DNA of 64,000 nucleotides from Cylindrodendrum hubeiense (taxonomy: Eukaryota > Ascomycota > Sordariomycetes > Hypocreales > Nectriaceae): contig JAANBB010000214.1 in assembly GCA_014621425.1 (NCBI GenBank), forward strand, positions 1-64,000, read 5' to 3'. The notes below the pieces were generated by a model. It was not told the DNA's origin. It saw only the letters and a program-made list of their open reading frames with translations, and made no database searches. The translations under genes and the position numbers were made by a program. Within the stretch, counting starts at the first letter, position 1. Every line of letters begins with the position of its first letter. This document shows, in pieces, positions 1-11,730 of this stretch.

Positions 1-429
1 AATACGTTTTGTTTGTTTTTCACCTCCAACCCGCAGCCTCCGCAGCCTCCGCATCTGCATCTTCTGTCTCCATCACCAACACCGCATGCATGGCCTCCTC
101 CGCCACCGCGCAATACGGGCGCTCGCTGTTATTAATTGAGATTTGCTCCTGCTGGCTCCCGCCGGCTCCTAATGTGCAAATGGCCTCATGCCGCCCCTCA
201 GCCGCACTCTAGAACCCAGCCTGCCCAGGCCCCAACTGCCTTGACCTCCACGCCCAAGCCGTCACGACACCCGTCTTCCACCCCCAGGAAACCCACCTAA
301 AGACTACCGCCTCTGGACTAACGCCACCCACTCTCCCATAGCTCCCGGGCTAACCAGGTCTATGAAACACGAACCCACGTCGATCTTCCCCTCCCAATAG
401 CGTCACCCACCCGGCTGCCCATGCCGAAA

Positions 430-1130
430 TGAGGACGCTTCCATCTGAGCCGTTTGCATCTTGAGGACGGCCACGCCGCCGTCATGGAATTTCCGCGCAT
501 CCGTGGGATGGACCCGTCCTGCCTTGTTGGCGATAGCTCAGATGTGCCTTGGCGTACTGGTCTCGATCAACAGCCTTGATCTCGCACGTAGCCTTGAGGC
601 CGGTTTATCCCCATGTTCTCGAGAGGCATTCATAATATCCCAGCGATGGGTGAAGGTGTGCGCGATTGTCCATCATGCCTAGCTGCTCGTACTCGGTAAA
701 ATTAGTGATCATCAGCCAAATCTGGGGGACCCGCGTTCGTTTATCGACCATCCCGTCCTCACTCGACGCGCACACGACACCGTCTTACCACGTTCGCATA
801 GCTTGTCAATTACACGGCGGCAACCACTCTCGGTGGCCGCCTTGACCCTGTTGTTTCAACTTGAGCGTCGTTGGGCAAACAAGTCGGTTGCACTTCAGCA
901 CCGACACTCCCGTGTCATTGGCAAGGGACTCGACCAATATGCGGCACCTCCAGCTGCCAACACCGGTGTTTCGGCTCCATCTGGACAGGGCTTCCAAGAA
1001 CACGTCAAGCAGGGATGTATGATTGACAGTGCAGGCGGGTATACTGCAAGGAGGCCTCGGATGGGGAAGATGCAACAGCTGGCAATGGCGTTTACCCAGA
1101 GGCTCATCTCGCATCGGTCGCGTCTCTGAC
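430..1130 (-). pseudogene. decayed protein-coding gene, family not recognised
   Basis: On the minus strand several protein-like stretches lie in the right order but in different frames, separated by stops. They include residues VIDKLCERGKTVSC (about 780-830), RVPQIWLMITNFTEYEQLGM (about 670-735), GLKATCEIKAVDRDQYAKAH (about 545-600) and HPTDARKFHDGGVAVLKMQ (about 450-510). An in-frame TAA near 605-610 and at least three frame changes interrupt them. No splice signals were found that would join the pieces, so decay or poor sequence is more likely than introns. I do not recognise the family. The neighbouring gene at 2009-2790 is also frameshifted, so the whole left end may be either a decaying locus or a low-quality stretch. 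Confidence 0.35.
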
Positions 1131-2008
1131 AAGCGGAGTGGGCTTCGTTTTACCCTCGGCCCAGAGTCTTATTTCCCATCTGCCGGCTGACTACGAAGCC
1201 GTTGATGAGTGCTTTTTTTTATTGTCCGTCACTTATCAGTGTTTGGCGACGCATTCGAGGTGGATGGTTAAGACGTGGTCGGTGCGAGAGCAAGTTAAAT
1301 CGGGAGCTTTGCTAACATGATCGAGCTCGTGACTCAGCTGCGTATGACAACCAGCTTGCCTACCTAGACATGTCTCGTGTGTGTCTCAATGCTACATCCG
1401 TGGTGCTGGATCATACTATTTCTGGAGTTGATTCTCAATCATAATATCGTCTCTTAGGCGGTCAAGGCAAGGCCGCCTCGAAAGGCAGCGGCATTGAGCC
1501 TCGGTCCAGACGACATGGCCGAGTCATTCGTCTCAGAAGTATGTATGCCCAGGACAGGTGGATATGACTTGAATATCTTCCCATATGGTCAATCCGAATA
1601 TAATGAGAGGTGTGAGAACAACTTTACGATGTACAGCAGGGGCAATGTGAACCCTCCGTCTCAGAGCCCAGTGCCCAATTTGGCTCAATACGGTTGCTCC
1701 AGGTCCACGGTCAGTGTTTGTCCTTCGTCCCGGAACCTCCTCAGTCGTCACCAATTCATCGCATCGCAGCCCTCGTTCTAAAGATCCGAGAGATACTCTT
1801 ATCAGCATTAGCTTCTCGGTATCACGCTTGTCGGCTGTCGCTTCTTGAGTGGTGGGAAGCTTCAGTTCCATGGGCACGTAGAGTTTGCGCCATTCGACTC
1901 GTGTGCCATACAGCAACCTTAGAGATCAAGTCCTTGTCCTCAGCCTCTCGTAGACACGCCATTTCACATCAACCCCCTTTCCCTCGCCAGATACATCCCA
2001 CTCCTGCA
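1131..2008. other. intergenic, nothing recognised
   Basis: Only short open frames on both strands, none with a recognisable domain. It would hold the promoter of the gene starting at 2009. Confidence 0.4.
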
Positions 2009-2790
2009 ATGGCAGAATCCAAGCCGCAGAGGCGCTCTCACTTGATCGAGCGCGGCGTCAAAAAGCCTAATATCGCTGGAACCCTTACCTTCCTCGGCCT
2101 GCGCAGCCTCGATCCCATCCTCCAGTACAACCTCCTCGCCGGTGGCGGTGCGGCCCTGCTCACCAAGTTGGGCATCACGGCCGCAACCGCGACGGTCGGC
2201 ACATCCCTCCATACTGGGTTCAAGGCTATTGACTCCCTCGGCCTCCCGCTCCCGCGTCTAATCATCCTCGGCATGGCCGCGGGCTCCTCCCTCAAGCAGA
2301 GCTATTGGCTCGTTGCCCTCTCGCAGGAGCACTTCCCTCCCATAACTGCTGTTGCCGTGAGCGTGTACAAGACCTTCGTCAACACCCTCAACACACTACT
2401 CTTTCTCGCCGGCTCTCCCTGGCACTAACATCCCTTACCCGTTCATCCTTGGCCCCGCGATATACACCGTCGGCATCGCCTTGGAAACTGTCTCCGAGGC
2501 CCAGCGCAAGTCGTTCAAGGACGATCCCTCTAACAAGGGTAAGGTGATGCGCTCGGGACTGTGGAGCTGGGCTCGGCACATCAACTATGGCGGGTATGCG
2601 CTCTGGCGCGGCGTATTGCCTGGCTGCGAGCAGTTGGTGGGGAGGATTGATAATAGGGGGTGTACAGGCACTGGACTTCGTGACGATGGCGGTGCCGACG
2701 CTTAATGACTACTGTAGCGAGAGGTATGGAGAGCAATGGGAGAGCTTCAAACAGGATGTCAAGTGGACCATACTCCCCGGCATTTACTGA
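2009..2790 (+). pseudogene. DUF1295-type multi-pass membrane protein gene with two frameshifts
   Basis: Translation starts well at ATG 2009 (MAESKPQRRS...) and runs in frame to about 2410. The frame then moves, giving TNIPYPFILGPAIYTVGIAL from about 2424 onward. It moves again near 2610, giving AYCLAASSWWGGLIIGG and the C-terminal end ...WTILPGIY at 2790. Read across the three frames the product is about 260 residues, with hydrophobic segments and the GLWSWARHINYGGYALW motif typical of the DUF1295 (steroid 5-alpha-reductase-like, ICMT-like) integral membrane family in fungi. The first break looks like one extra base around GCCGGCT (2408-2414). The second looks like two bases lost in a GCGCGGCG context (about 2606-2612). 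Neither spot has splice sites. It is either a young pseudogene or carries two sequence errors; the reductase function is inferred from family only. Confidence 0.75.
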
Positions 2791-3091
2791 CATGACTTTA
2801 GTTGCGGTTGTATGCCGACTGTCTAGCTTTTAAAGGAAGCATAAGATTACAATGCCTGACAAGAACTGCAATATCATATCATAGATTTGTTCTTATAGTC
2901 AATGGTAGTTTCTGATGTGAAATACATATATGCTCATATGCCCTCAGGCACTGTCTCTAGAGTTACCACTCAGTCATATCCAACACAAGCATCAAAACGT
3001 AACCAATACAAGCCAGGCAAACGCTCGCTAATGCCGAGGCAGTGCTCCGGGTATAATGCGTCTTTTCTTGTCAAACAAATCCCCTCATGCC
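2791..3091. other. convergent 3' spacer
   Basis: About 300 bases between the end of the DUF1295-type gene and the stop codon of the AFG1-like gene on the opposite strand. AT-rich; should hold both 3' UTRs. No gene seen. Confidence 0.5.
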
Positions 3092-4806
3092 TCACATCGA
3101 ATCCTCCATCTGCCGGCTCCTCGTCTTGTTCCAGCTGTCCTTGTCTTCTTTCCCGCCCTTATCCTCCAGGCCCATGCCCCTTTCCACCCACTCTGTGCTC
3201 TCCATATGACGCAATCGGCTCAGGGCTCGTGCAAACGCAAAGGCCTCTTCTGATCCGACAAACAAACCCGAGTCTTTCAACTGCTCAATGTTAAGTTCCA
3301 GGTCAGGAGCCGGGGTTTCCTTTACGCCCTGCTGCATCAGACTCTCGGCAATCTCATCCCGAGAGACAAAGAGCTCCGTGAGGGGCTTCTCTGTGGTGAG
3401 AATCAGCTTGGCGTTGCCCTCGTACACGGCGTCGATGAACAAGATAAAGCGGCGCGCCAGATCACGCTGTTGGTGGGTCATCCCAGGAATGTCTGTGACG
3501 ATAAAGGCGTCATAGGCTCGGACCAGCTCGATGTAATCGGCCGCTGCCTTTGGTTGCCGGATGAGTTCGTCGAAGGTGAACCACGCAGCCCGCCCGCTGA
3601 CTCTGGGAACAAAAATCTCTCTGCCCCAGACCGTCTGAACTTCGGAGCGCGGCTCGGGTTGCTCAGGGTCGCCGAGGAATCGAAACCACTTTTCGGCGTG
3701 ATCGTTGGCATGGCTGTCGAGGGCGGTGTGGTAAACGCCGGAGAGGGGTCGAGCGATCTTGCGGTAGTCGGTAGGAGAGTCGAGGTTGATAACATGGAGT
3801 CGGTTCTTGAGAAGCTCTATCGCGGGGATGAAGAATTCTCGCTGAACACCATTTTTGTACAACTCATCAGGATGTCGGTTTGATGTCGTAACGACTACTA
3901 CACCGTACGACATCAGCGCTTCGAGTAATCTGGTTGCTGTTAGTTTCACACTAGAGCACCGTTCCTTGAACAAACCCACCTTCGCAAGATCATGGCAGTG
4001 CCCACATCCGTGCACTGGAACTCGTCAAAGCAGAGTACATTTCCATCCTTGGCAATCTGGGCCGCGATGAATGGTATGGCGTCAATGTCGTTGTCGTGTT
4101 GCATCTTGATGCGATGTGATTGCAGCTGGACCTCCTGCATGAAGTTGTTGAAGTGAATTCGCTTCTTCGTCTTGACAGACTTGGGCAGCGTATCGTAGAA
4201 GAGATCCATCAACATGGTCTTGCCACTTCCAACATCGCCATACAGATAGAGGCCCCGGGGAAGACTTCCTGGGATCTCGCTCAGGGCGGAGGTACTCTTA
4301 GATTTGCCGAAGAGCGAGGCAAAAACGGACTTTTTAACGGGCTTGAGAGAATCGATATCGGGGGGGACAATGGGAGGCGTGGTGTAGTGGCGCAGTTCCT
4401 CGTGGAGGTTCTGGAGGTTTTGGATGATGCCTTGAACCAATGTTAGTGATTGCCTCAGGGTGTATCAAGTGCTTCAGGTGTAGTTCTCACCTCTCTGGTG
4501 CTCATCATTGCGCAGTTGCCCCACCTCGACACGCCTATCGTATTCTTGAATTGGTCCGTAATCCTGGCCGAGTTTCTCCTCCGTTGCGACTGTCGCCATT
4601 GATCGTGTCCTGCTGAGGCATGTCTGCGACAAACTGGTACCCTGGGGCGCAAGAGTTGTCCTCTGAAGTCGGTAACAGGATGGCACCGACTTCACCGTCC
4701 GAGGAGTCGCGGTCGTCCGGAGAGTTCTCGTACATTGACCATTGCTGACCAACGTCGACGCTCGCAGAGGGCGGAGAGGGGCAGAGCACCTCACTCCAGC
4801 GCGCAT
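3092..4806 (-). CDS. afg1: AFG1-like mitochondrial AAA-type ATPase (LACE1 family)
   Basis: Three exons: 4806-4491, 4430-3980 and 3929-3092, giving 534 residues. Introns 4431-4490 and 3930-3979 have GT-AG ends and keep phase. The start at 4806 (MRAGVRCSAPLRPLR) is the first ATG and begins an Arg-rich, acid-poor stretch typical of a mitochondrial presequence. The P-loop GDVGSGKTMLMD lies in exon 2 and Walker B is LCFDEFQCTD just before the second intron. The conserved VVTTSNRHPDELYKNGVQRE follows in exon 3. Afg1/LACE1 proteins sit in the mitochondrial inner membrane/matrix and help degrade or extract unassembled respiratory chain subunits and other mitochondrial proteins. Length and motif order match the family. 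The C-terminus ends in a charged tail (about 35 residues) of low conservation. Family assignment is secure; substrate is not deducible. Confidence 0.93.
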
Positions 4807-6087
4807 AGTGTATTTCGTGTCTTTCGTGTCTTTCGTCAATTTCGTGTCAGAGAAGTCGAATTGGGAGGGTGGAATGTCGATCCTGCGAGCGCATCACTGG
4901 GAGGGGCAAAGATATGAGGGAGCAAAGCCATGGAGAAAGCCCGCGAATTCGGTGTTGAGGGAATGACGCTGTGGGCCGGGATTTAGAAGTATTCCCGGCA
5001 ACCTCGCCGCAGACCCGAAGCGTACCGAGAATCCCGCCCGTGGTTTAAGCGCTTCAGCACCCACAGCACAGGTCCACTAACGCCGGGAGAAATCTGGGGA
5101 TGCTACCTACCCTAGAGACCTCTTTCACAACCAACCGGCTGAATGTAAAATCAAACAAAGATCATATGCATCACAATTGTCATCAACCCAATTCCTGTAA
5201 TGTGCGCAAACAAGGTATTGGTTCCTCAGTTGTAAAATCGGTGCTGTTTTACGCTAAATTGCCGTTGTTTCCTTGCTACCCAAGTAAGCATGTCAATTCT
5301 AACATCGTTCAACGAGGATTCATTCATTCACACCTGCGGCCGAAAAGCCGACATCATGACCATGTGAACGGTATCCCTTACTCCACAATACAATGATGAT
5401 GGGGAACCAAAAATGTTTAGGATATGGACTAGTCCAAATGTTTCGGAATGCGCATCATGACCCAACTATGACGCAGCATATGTCACTCATGCAGGAACCC
5501 TGGGCACTCATGACTTAGTTCGTATAATGGCTTGGAGCTGAAAGCTCTGTTCAGACTACGGAGTATGTACATTTTTATAATTGGAGTTTACTTGGTCAAC
5601 AATCCCGCACACTCATGATACTCTAGATACTGCTTTAGTCGAGAGATATGAAGGACACGATCAGTTGGCGAGGCAGGCTAGCGAGATACTAACCCACAAG
5701 GTAATTGGAGTGAGTGAAAGAAGCTTGTTGTTGGGCACCACAATTGAACCGGAAACTCCCCAGTTGTGAAACAGTGAGTCACTGCGAGTATCGTAATCTC
5801 GAAACTCCATCGCGATTCGTATCATATCATACGGGAGGTTGCCGGGTGTTTTCGCGGGATTCATGAGAAATGGAGGATTGTGGCTAGAAGAACCCAAGTA
5901 TGAGACGAATCAACAACAGAAGCAGACATTCCGGGCTATCAAAAGCAATTGAAGTATCTCCTGAACGCACGGCATTGAAATTAATGTTTCACGGTGACTA
6001 TCCATAACATCCCGCAACTCCATAAGAAACCATTGCCAATGAAACACGTAGCCATATTCCGCATCTGCTAGCTCTTTGTGACGGCAC
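4807..6087. other. intergenic, no gene seen
   Basis: Upstream region of the AFG1-like gene and 3' flank of the cupredoxin gene. Contains one copy of TACGGAGTA at 5557-5565. Open frames are short and unlike proteins. Confidence 0.5.
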
Positions 6088-6754
6088 CTAGAGTATGGCA
6101 TGAGCAAGACCGATAGCACCGAGAAGGCCGAAGACAGGGATCTGGAGGGATTGGGCAGTATTGTCGTCGTCATCACTGCTGTCATCGGTATCGCTTTTGG
6201 ACGAGTCCTGGCTGTCATCATCGTTCGAATCAGCATCATCAGAGTCAATGAGCTTGCCGCCATAGATGGCGCGGCCGGGAGTGACAGCCTTGCTGAGTTC
6301 CGAGGCGCGTTCCTTGTAGTCGTTGAGTGTTTTATTTTTGGAGGGATTTACAATGCCGACCATACCCTCCGCGCACTCATTGCCCTGGGAAGAATAGAAG
6401 GCGATGGGTTCGGTTTCGTTGACGGTGACTCGGAAAATCTTGTCCTTTGTGATCTGTTAGTGGGTGGACCCGCGCCCCCTGATGCGCTAGACATACTGCG
6501 GCGCCATCATCTGTAGGTATGAAGCCAGAGAAGAAGCCAGTTCCGAGATCCAAAGGAGAGCAAGGGTACCTGTAGTCGCCGGCAACTACGCTGTGGTTCT
6601 TGGCTTCAAAGTAGAACTCGAGAACATCATTCTCGTTAGCCTCAACGGAGTCGGGATTGAATGTGCTGTCGCTGGTGGCTGTAATTTTGATCGTCTTAGC
6701 GTGAGCAAGGCAGGCCAGCACAGCTGATATGAATGCGGTCTTGAAGGAAGGCAT
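6088..6754 (-). CDS. secreted, probably GPI-anchored cupredoxin-fold protein
   Basis: Two exons: 6754-6497 and then 6444 (or 6453) to 6088. The intron starts GTATGT at 6496 and has a CTAAC branch site; acceptors at either AACAG or CAAAG keep frame, giving 204 or 207 residues. The N-terminus MPSFKTAFISAVLACLAHA is a signal peptide. The mature part has the cupredoxin pattern of fungal extracellular serine-rich proteins: NHSVVAGDYRYPC, a GFFSGF turn, then FRVTVNETEPIAFYSSQGNE followed by CAEGMVGIVN. An Asp/Ser-rich spacer (residues about 150-185) and a hydrophobic end (LQIPVFGLLGAIGLAHAIL) suggest a GPI anchor. The usual FYC...HC..GM copper motif is here FYS...EC..GM, so the ligand Cys and second ligand His are replaced while the disulfide Cys and Met remain. 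It is therefore unlikely to bind a type 1 copper. Confidence 0.85.
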
Positions 6755-9355
6755 GTTGATGGACTACACCAGGGGGAGAGCGAATTGTCTGAAACGAGGA
6801 TGATGAATGATGCACGAGGATGTCATGTACAAAGCAAGAGGGACGAGCCGTGGCTAACATTCAAAATGGGACCAAACGAGGTGAAATATAGGTAAGCTCC
6901 GTTAGATGATCGTCGCTGCAAGCAGTTTTTCCTTCCTTTTCTTATGAACAGACGATTGACTGCGCAAGTCGCAATCTCAAAGTGAAACCATGAGATGGGA
7001 TGATACCGCCTCCTCTCACGGACCCTGGGTTGTTTACATCCCTCGCCAAGCAACACTCTGTGTGATATTGTCACAGGATACGAGCCTGCCTGGACACAAC
7101 TGGCAGGGAATCCAACGTCCAGCTGCTTTGTGGCCACGTTGGACTTCAAAGTTCGGAGCGTTTCCCGGCACATAACTGCAGATATGATTTGGATGGTTAA
7201 ATGCGGCTCAGGCGAAATTCAAGTGAGAGGTCAGCAGACGCGCCACGGCAGAGGTGCATGAGCCATCGTGGAACGAGTAACAGATATTGCCAGTTCTAGT
7301 CACGGACATAATAATGACAAACCTACGATAATGTGATTGCGCGGGAATGAGAAAAAGACAACGCTGCGGGAAACCACCACAGATTGAAGCCCTGTCTCGG
7401 AATGCAATGAGACAACTGAAAGTGTGGGGACTAACTGAGACGCTGGAGGCTGGCAAGACGAGCTGGGAAATTCGGCGTCAGCCCGGTTGGTCCCGTTGTC
7501 AGCTTTGCAGCTGGCTCGGTCGACGCGGCTCACCACCAGGCCTAGGCCTCTGATGCAAGGCCCATCGCCAGATATTTATCTCAGCTCTGCGTTTGGGCGC
7601 TGTGGGCGGACCCCCCTGGATCGCTCGTGAGACGATTTCCCCTCAAGGCGGAGGAGATATCACCGCATCTCACCTCTCTCCTCTATCCCTCCATGCATAA
7701 GCTACATATTGTTTATGTAGCCATCATCAGCTTGCGTGGCTAGCCTTTCCCTGACCTAAAGGTGGGTGGAAAATGTGGGAAGCTGCATCTGCAGCCAACT
7801 CAACTCGGGGTTGTGTCTTCAGGAGTGGCTACGTTAAGTGGCGAAAACCCACTTACCTGGGAATCTAAAGATTCTAGACCGCGCAAATTTCCGAGACCTT
7901 TACAGTTTCAGTCAGACCACCAACGAACGCCCGCATTCCCCTGGAAAGCCCAGCCATGCACTTATTCGTATCGGCTGTGTGTCGTACATTGATGGCTTGT
8001 CCCGAAGCCCAACCCACATGCGTTCTGCTTCCCGGCCCGGCAAGACTAGTTGCACCGATGGACCCACATTCTCCGAACTGGCACGGCTCCGGAGGCCGAT
8101 CAGAATCCGACTGAACTTACATAGTACAAACTCGGCTGGTTTGCCACGTTTCGGCCCTGTTCTCGAGAATCTTTTCTGCCCCTGATGTCAATATCCGCCG
8201 AGGTGGAGTTTCGAGGCCACAAGACGGGAATGTAACGGCGGAACTTGTGCCAAGCCGCCGAAGGTTAGCACCAACAACGCCAAGCCGGCAACGGGAGAAG
8301 CAGCGGTAGCGGGAAGAGAGAACTGGCAACGACATGAGCTTCAATCGATCTTCGGATTCATTCTGCTGTTTCCTGAGAGTATCCGTATCGCACAGGTCGA
8401 AATTGTCTATGAGATGTTAGCTATTGAACACTGTTTTGCCTCCAATGAGACTCTCCGTGCCGACAGTTGGACGTTTTGACACAATTCTTTTATTGGAGAG
8501 ACGAATTAATGAATGTAGTACACAAACAACAAAGGACGGCGTGCATCTAGTTAAGGTGCGGCGCTGTCGCGGACTCAAGCGTCCGCGGGTATATCGGACC
8601 GATTCAGCCGCCGTCCGGTAGAAACATTACAGACAGAGAAAAAGAGCTCGGCCAGAAAATCGATACCATGTCACCGGGAATATAACAATTCCTATTCATC
8701 GAGAAGTTGCAACCTTCTTTGACGGGGCTTGCTTCGCAGAGCCTAAGTTGGTCGAGGCCCATGGGGGGGGATTGGACTTTGCTTCATGGGATGCTTTTGA
8801 GAAATCGAAGTTCAAATCAATGTGAGAGTTAGGCGATACAAATTCTCTCCCATTCGAGCAGTTGGTAGAGGGCTGGCCGGGAATACCCCAATTTTCATAA
8901 GCTTACCGTAGAAGACCGGGAGAAGGTTCCCCCCGCCCTTAGAGGGAGTAGCGACACCGCACACTACGCTCTTGTGATGCCCCGCGATAGCGGGGTCCTC
9001 AAAATGTGTCTCGGATGCCCTCAAAGCGCCATTCCTTGCTGCTTTAGGCCATTGATTGCGCTCTGCATCGATTCCCTTCCTGCAGGACCCCCCCTTTTCC
9101 TTTTCTTTTTCGGTGTTCATTTAAACAATAGTGGAGTTCACTAGTTCACTGTCACGTCAAATGTATTCAGGACAGGAGCTTGCAACTGCATGATGGCCGC
9201 CGCCTGGCCTTTCGGCGTCGCCGAGTTCAAGTGATTGCTCACAAAGAGTCTTAGGGCGCAGGAACGCATGGTAGTGTTCGCGCCATAGATGTCTCCAACG
9301 ATCCTTGGGATTGGTATTTGAATCGGCTCCGCTCGAATTGTCTCAGCTCTGCATC
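6755..9355. other. intergenic, 2.6 kb, no gene recognised
   Basis: Lies upstream of two divergent genes, the cupredoxin gene (minus) and the RING gene (plus). Short open frames exist on both strands (for example 8812-9120 minus) but none starts or reads like a known protein. No tRNA or repeat was recognised. Confidence 0.45.
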
Positions 9356-10213
9356 ATGAGGAACAAGCTAACAACCATATTGCCACTTGACGGAATCCAT
9401 ATTCCGCATACGAAAAGAGACAGGACAACTGCAATCACCAAACTGAATCAACAACACGAGATGGCGGCAGAGCGCCCCCAATGCAAAAAGGGAAAGTATT
9501 TACGAACGAGAAGATCGGAACAGAGCTCTGACAACACCGAGAAACGGCCAACATGGCGATCCCATGTAGGTGGAGTAGGAGGCAAAGGAGCGAGAGGAGC
9601 TTTACGGCTCAGGTCCAAGTTATTTCCCCGTTTTCTGTCGTGGTTTCAGCCCAACCGCATGTACAACTCGGAAGAGTGCTTCTTCCCCTTTCCCAAAATC
9701 ACCTTCTTAATTGACAAACCAACTAAGTTACGGTGTCAGATCTGCCATGAGGTGGAGTGTGAAATGAAGTCCGAATCCCTGCCTCTCGAGGACTCGACCT
9801 TTAGCATACTACCATGCGGGCATGCTGCCGGATCAGAATGTCTCAAAACATGGCTTCGTACTAACGAGTCTTGCCCATTCTGTCGACTTACTATGACGTA
9901 CCCGGGATGTGGCCATGCCATCCCGATGCGCCGGATGACCAAGGAGAGCATTCATCTCCTACCGCCCACGCTCGCAGACCAAGGCCACATTCCGGTGCTA
10001 TGTGCCGGTTGTCTGCGGGATAGTCTCTTGACACAAGCAGAGCTGAGGTTCAGAGAGGCGGCACGTGCATTTCGGGATGCCAGGCAGCGGCTCCACGAAG
10101 GAGGGGGGGTGGGTGACGAAGAAGACTTACTGGCGAGCCGCGAGGAGTTTGAGACGGTGCTGCGGGACGAAGTGTATCTGAGACAGCTGACCACGTGGTT
10201 GACGAGTTGGTGA
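9356..10213 (+). CDS. RING-type zinc finger protein
   Basis: Single-exon frame ending at 10213, 285 residues from the first ATG (9356). Other in-frame ATGs are at 9461 and 9659. The part that looks conserved begins near MYNSEECFFPF at 9659, giving 184 residues, so the true start is open. From about residue 125 there is CQICHEVEC, then LPCGHAAGSECLKTWL and SCPFCRLTM, the layout of a RING finger. After CGH the usual third-position His/Cys is Gly, so this is an atypical RING with possibly one missing zinc ligand. A second Cys pair (LCAGCLRDSL) and a helical C-terminal region ending VYLRQLTTWLTSW follow. RING proteins usually act as E3 ubiquitin ligases; that role and any partner are inferred. 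The adjacent cullin at 23.9 kb is too distant to imply linkage. Confidence 0.7.
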   Translation: MRNKLTTILPLDGIHIPHTKRDRTTAITKLNQQHEMAAERPQCKKGKYLRTRRSEQSSDNTEKRPTWRSHVGGVGGKGARGALRLRSKLFPRFLSWFQPNRMYNSEECFFPFPKITFLIDKPTKLRCQICHEVECEMKSESLPLEDSTFSILPCGHAAGSECLKTWLRTNESCPFCRLTMTYPGCGHAIPMRRMTKESIHLLPPTLADQGHIPVLCAGCLRDSLLTQAELRFREAARAFRDARQRLHEGGGVGDEEDLLASREEFETVLRDEVYLRQLTTWLTSW

Positions 10214-11409
10214 GCATCTGGGGTGGATGGTTGACTCTGGTGGGCCACTGCACTTTGCCACCCATCGATCGGGAAAGTTGCCCTGCGGGCCGGTCGATCC
10301 AGATCCATCAGAGCCATGCACTGTAGAATGTAGAATGTGAAGCAAGAGAAGGCGGATACGGGGTTACACAAGAAAACCATGGCATGATTTTGACTTGACT
10401 TGTCATCATAGACCATTCTCGATTGACCGCCTGAGTCGTGAATCTGACCTGTAATTAATGAAACCCCTATAGTAGGTAATAGTGGCGGACGATGGCCGCT
10501 CTCGAGCACCACGGCCGTGGTCGGAGCCAAGGAGGCGGGTCCGCACTCACTCCGCACTCTGAACCGCAACGCACTGAACTTATCGGTGACGGCTAAAGCC
10601 TGTTTCGTGTATGAAAATACTTTTGGATGACCCTCGGACAGACTTGCCCTCGCCTCTGCCGGTGTGTGTGCGTGTCTCGTCGTCCGGAGGTGGCGGCCGG
10701 TTTGCGGGCGTCTAGAGGTCGAGGAAGGGAAATGGAAGCGGTCACCGATCCGCATCATGGAGGTCATTGATGGGGGATCACCAGGGCAGGGCTGGGGGCA
10801 TGGCTGGGGCATCCCTGTGCCATCCCTGTGCCATCCGTCTTTGGGGACCTTCATCCGTGGGGGAGGCATTGGGCGGGACCAGGGCTTCAGCGGTGTTCCA
10901 ACAGCTGTGGGCCAGCAGACCGGGTTTGGAGCAATTGATAGGCCGAGCTTTCACGGAGCGTGCATCTCAGATCTCCAGACCAGGGGAGAGGGAGGAGGAT
11001 CCCCAGGCTGCGATTCGTAGAGACGCTTATTAGGGTCAGGATTTACTTGCTTTTCTCAGTCACAGTCTTCGCCATCGCCGTGTCCGGAACTCCGTGCCCG
11101 TGTCTCGTGGGCTGACCATCGCCATGGTCCTGGGACGGCTGTGGCCTATTGCATCTGGGGGACCCCTTTGAAGGCGTCTCAAGCATAGGCATCGCACCAA
11201 CGAGCCCATGGGCCTTGCCGTCGGTACCCAGCCATGATGCGTCTCTTCAGCCATACCCTGCTGTGAAGGGTTGTTTCCCCCCGTCTGCCCGACCCTGTTC
11301 CAGGTACCGGGGACAAATGCAAGCCCACGAGCCACAAGAGTCCTAGCGAATGCAGACTCGCGGATGCAGACAGACGGATGCAGACAGGCCTGCAAGAGAC
11401 ACAGAAAAC

Positions 11410-11500
11410 CCACAGGCACTCGATGACACTCACGGACACTCACAGGCACTCGTAGGCACTCGCAGGCACTCACTCATCACAGGCACTCACAGACATTCAC
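11410..11500. repeat. imperfect tandem repeat, period about 10
   Basis: Copies of the pattern GGCACTCGCA / GGCACTCACA follow one another, with variation, across roughly 90 bases. Confidence 0.7.
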
Positions 11501-11657
11501 GGACCCTGAACCTCGGCTCCGTCCCCGGGGCGTGTTGCCGTCATGACACCCTAACGCGCCAGCGTCCGCAATGCTGCCACAGCACTACGACACCGACACT
11601 GGGCAGACGACACCGACAAGTTGACAATACGACGATACGACACACGGCGCTGGCACG

Positions 11658-11730
11658 CGACACCGACACACGACACCGACACACGGCTCCGACACACGTC
11701 ACCGACACACGACACCGACACACGACACCG
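11658..11730. repeat. imperfect tandem repeat, period about 15
   Basis: The unit ACACCGACACACGAC recurs about five times with a few substitutions. It reads as Thr/Asp/His/Arg-rich peptides in two frames, but there is no gene context around it. Confidence 0.75.
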
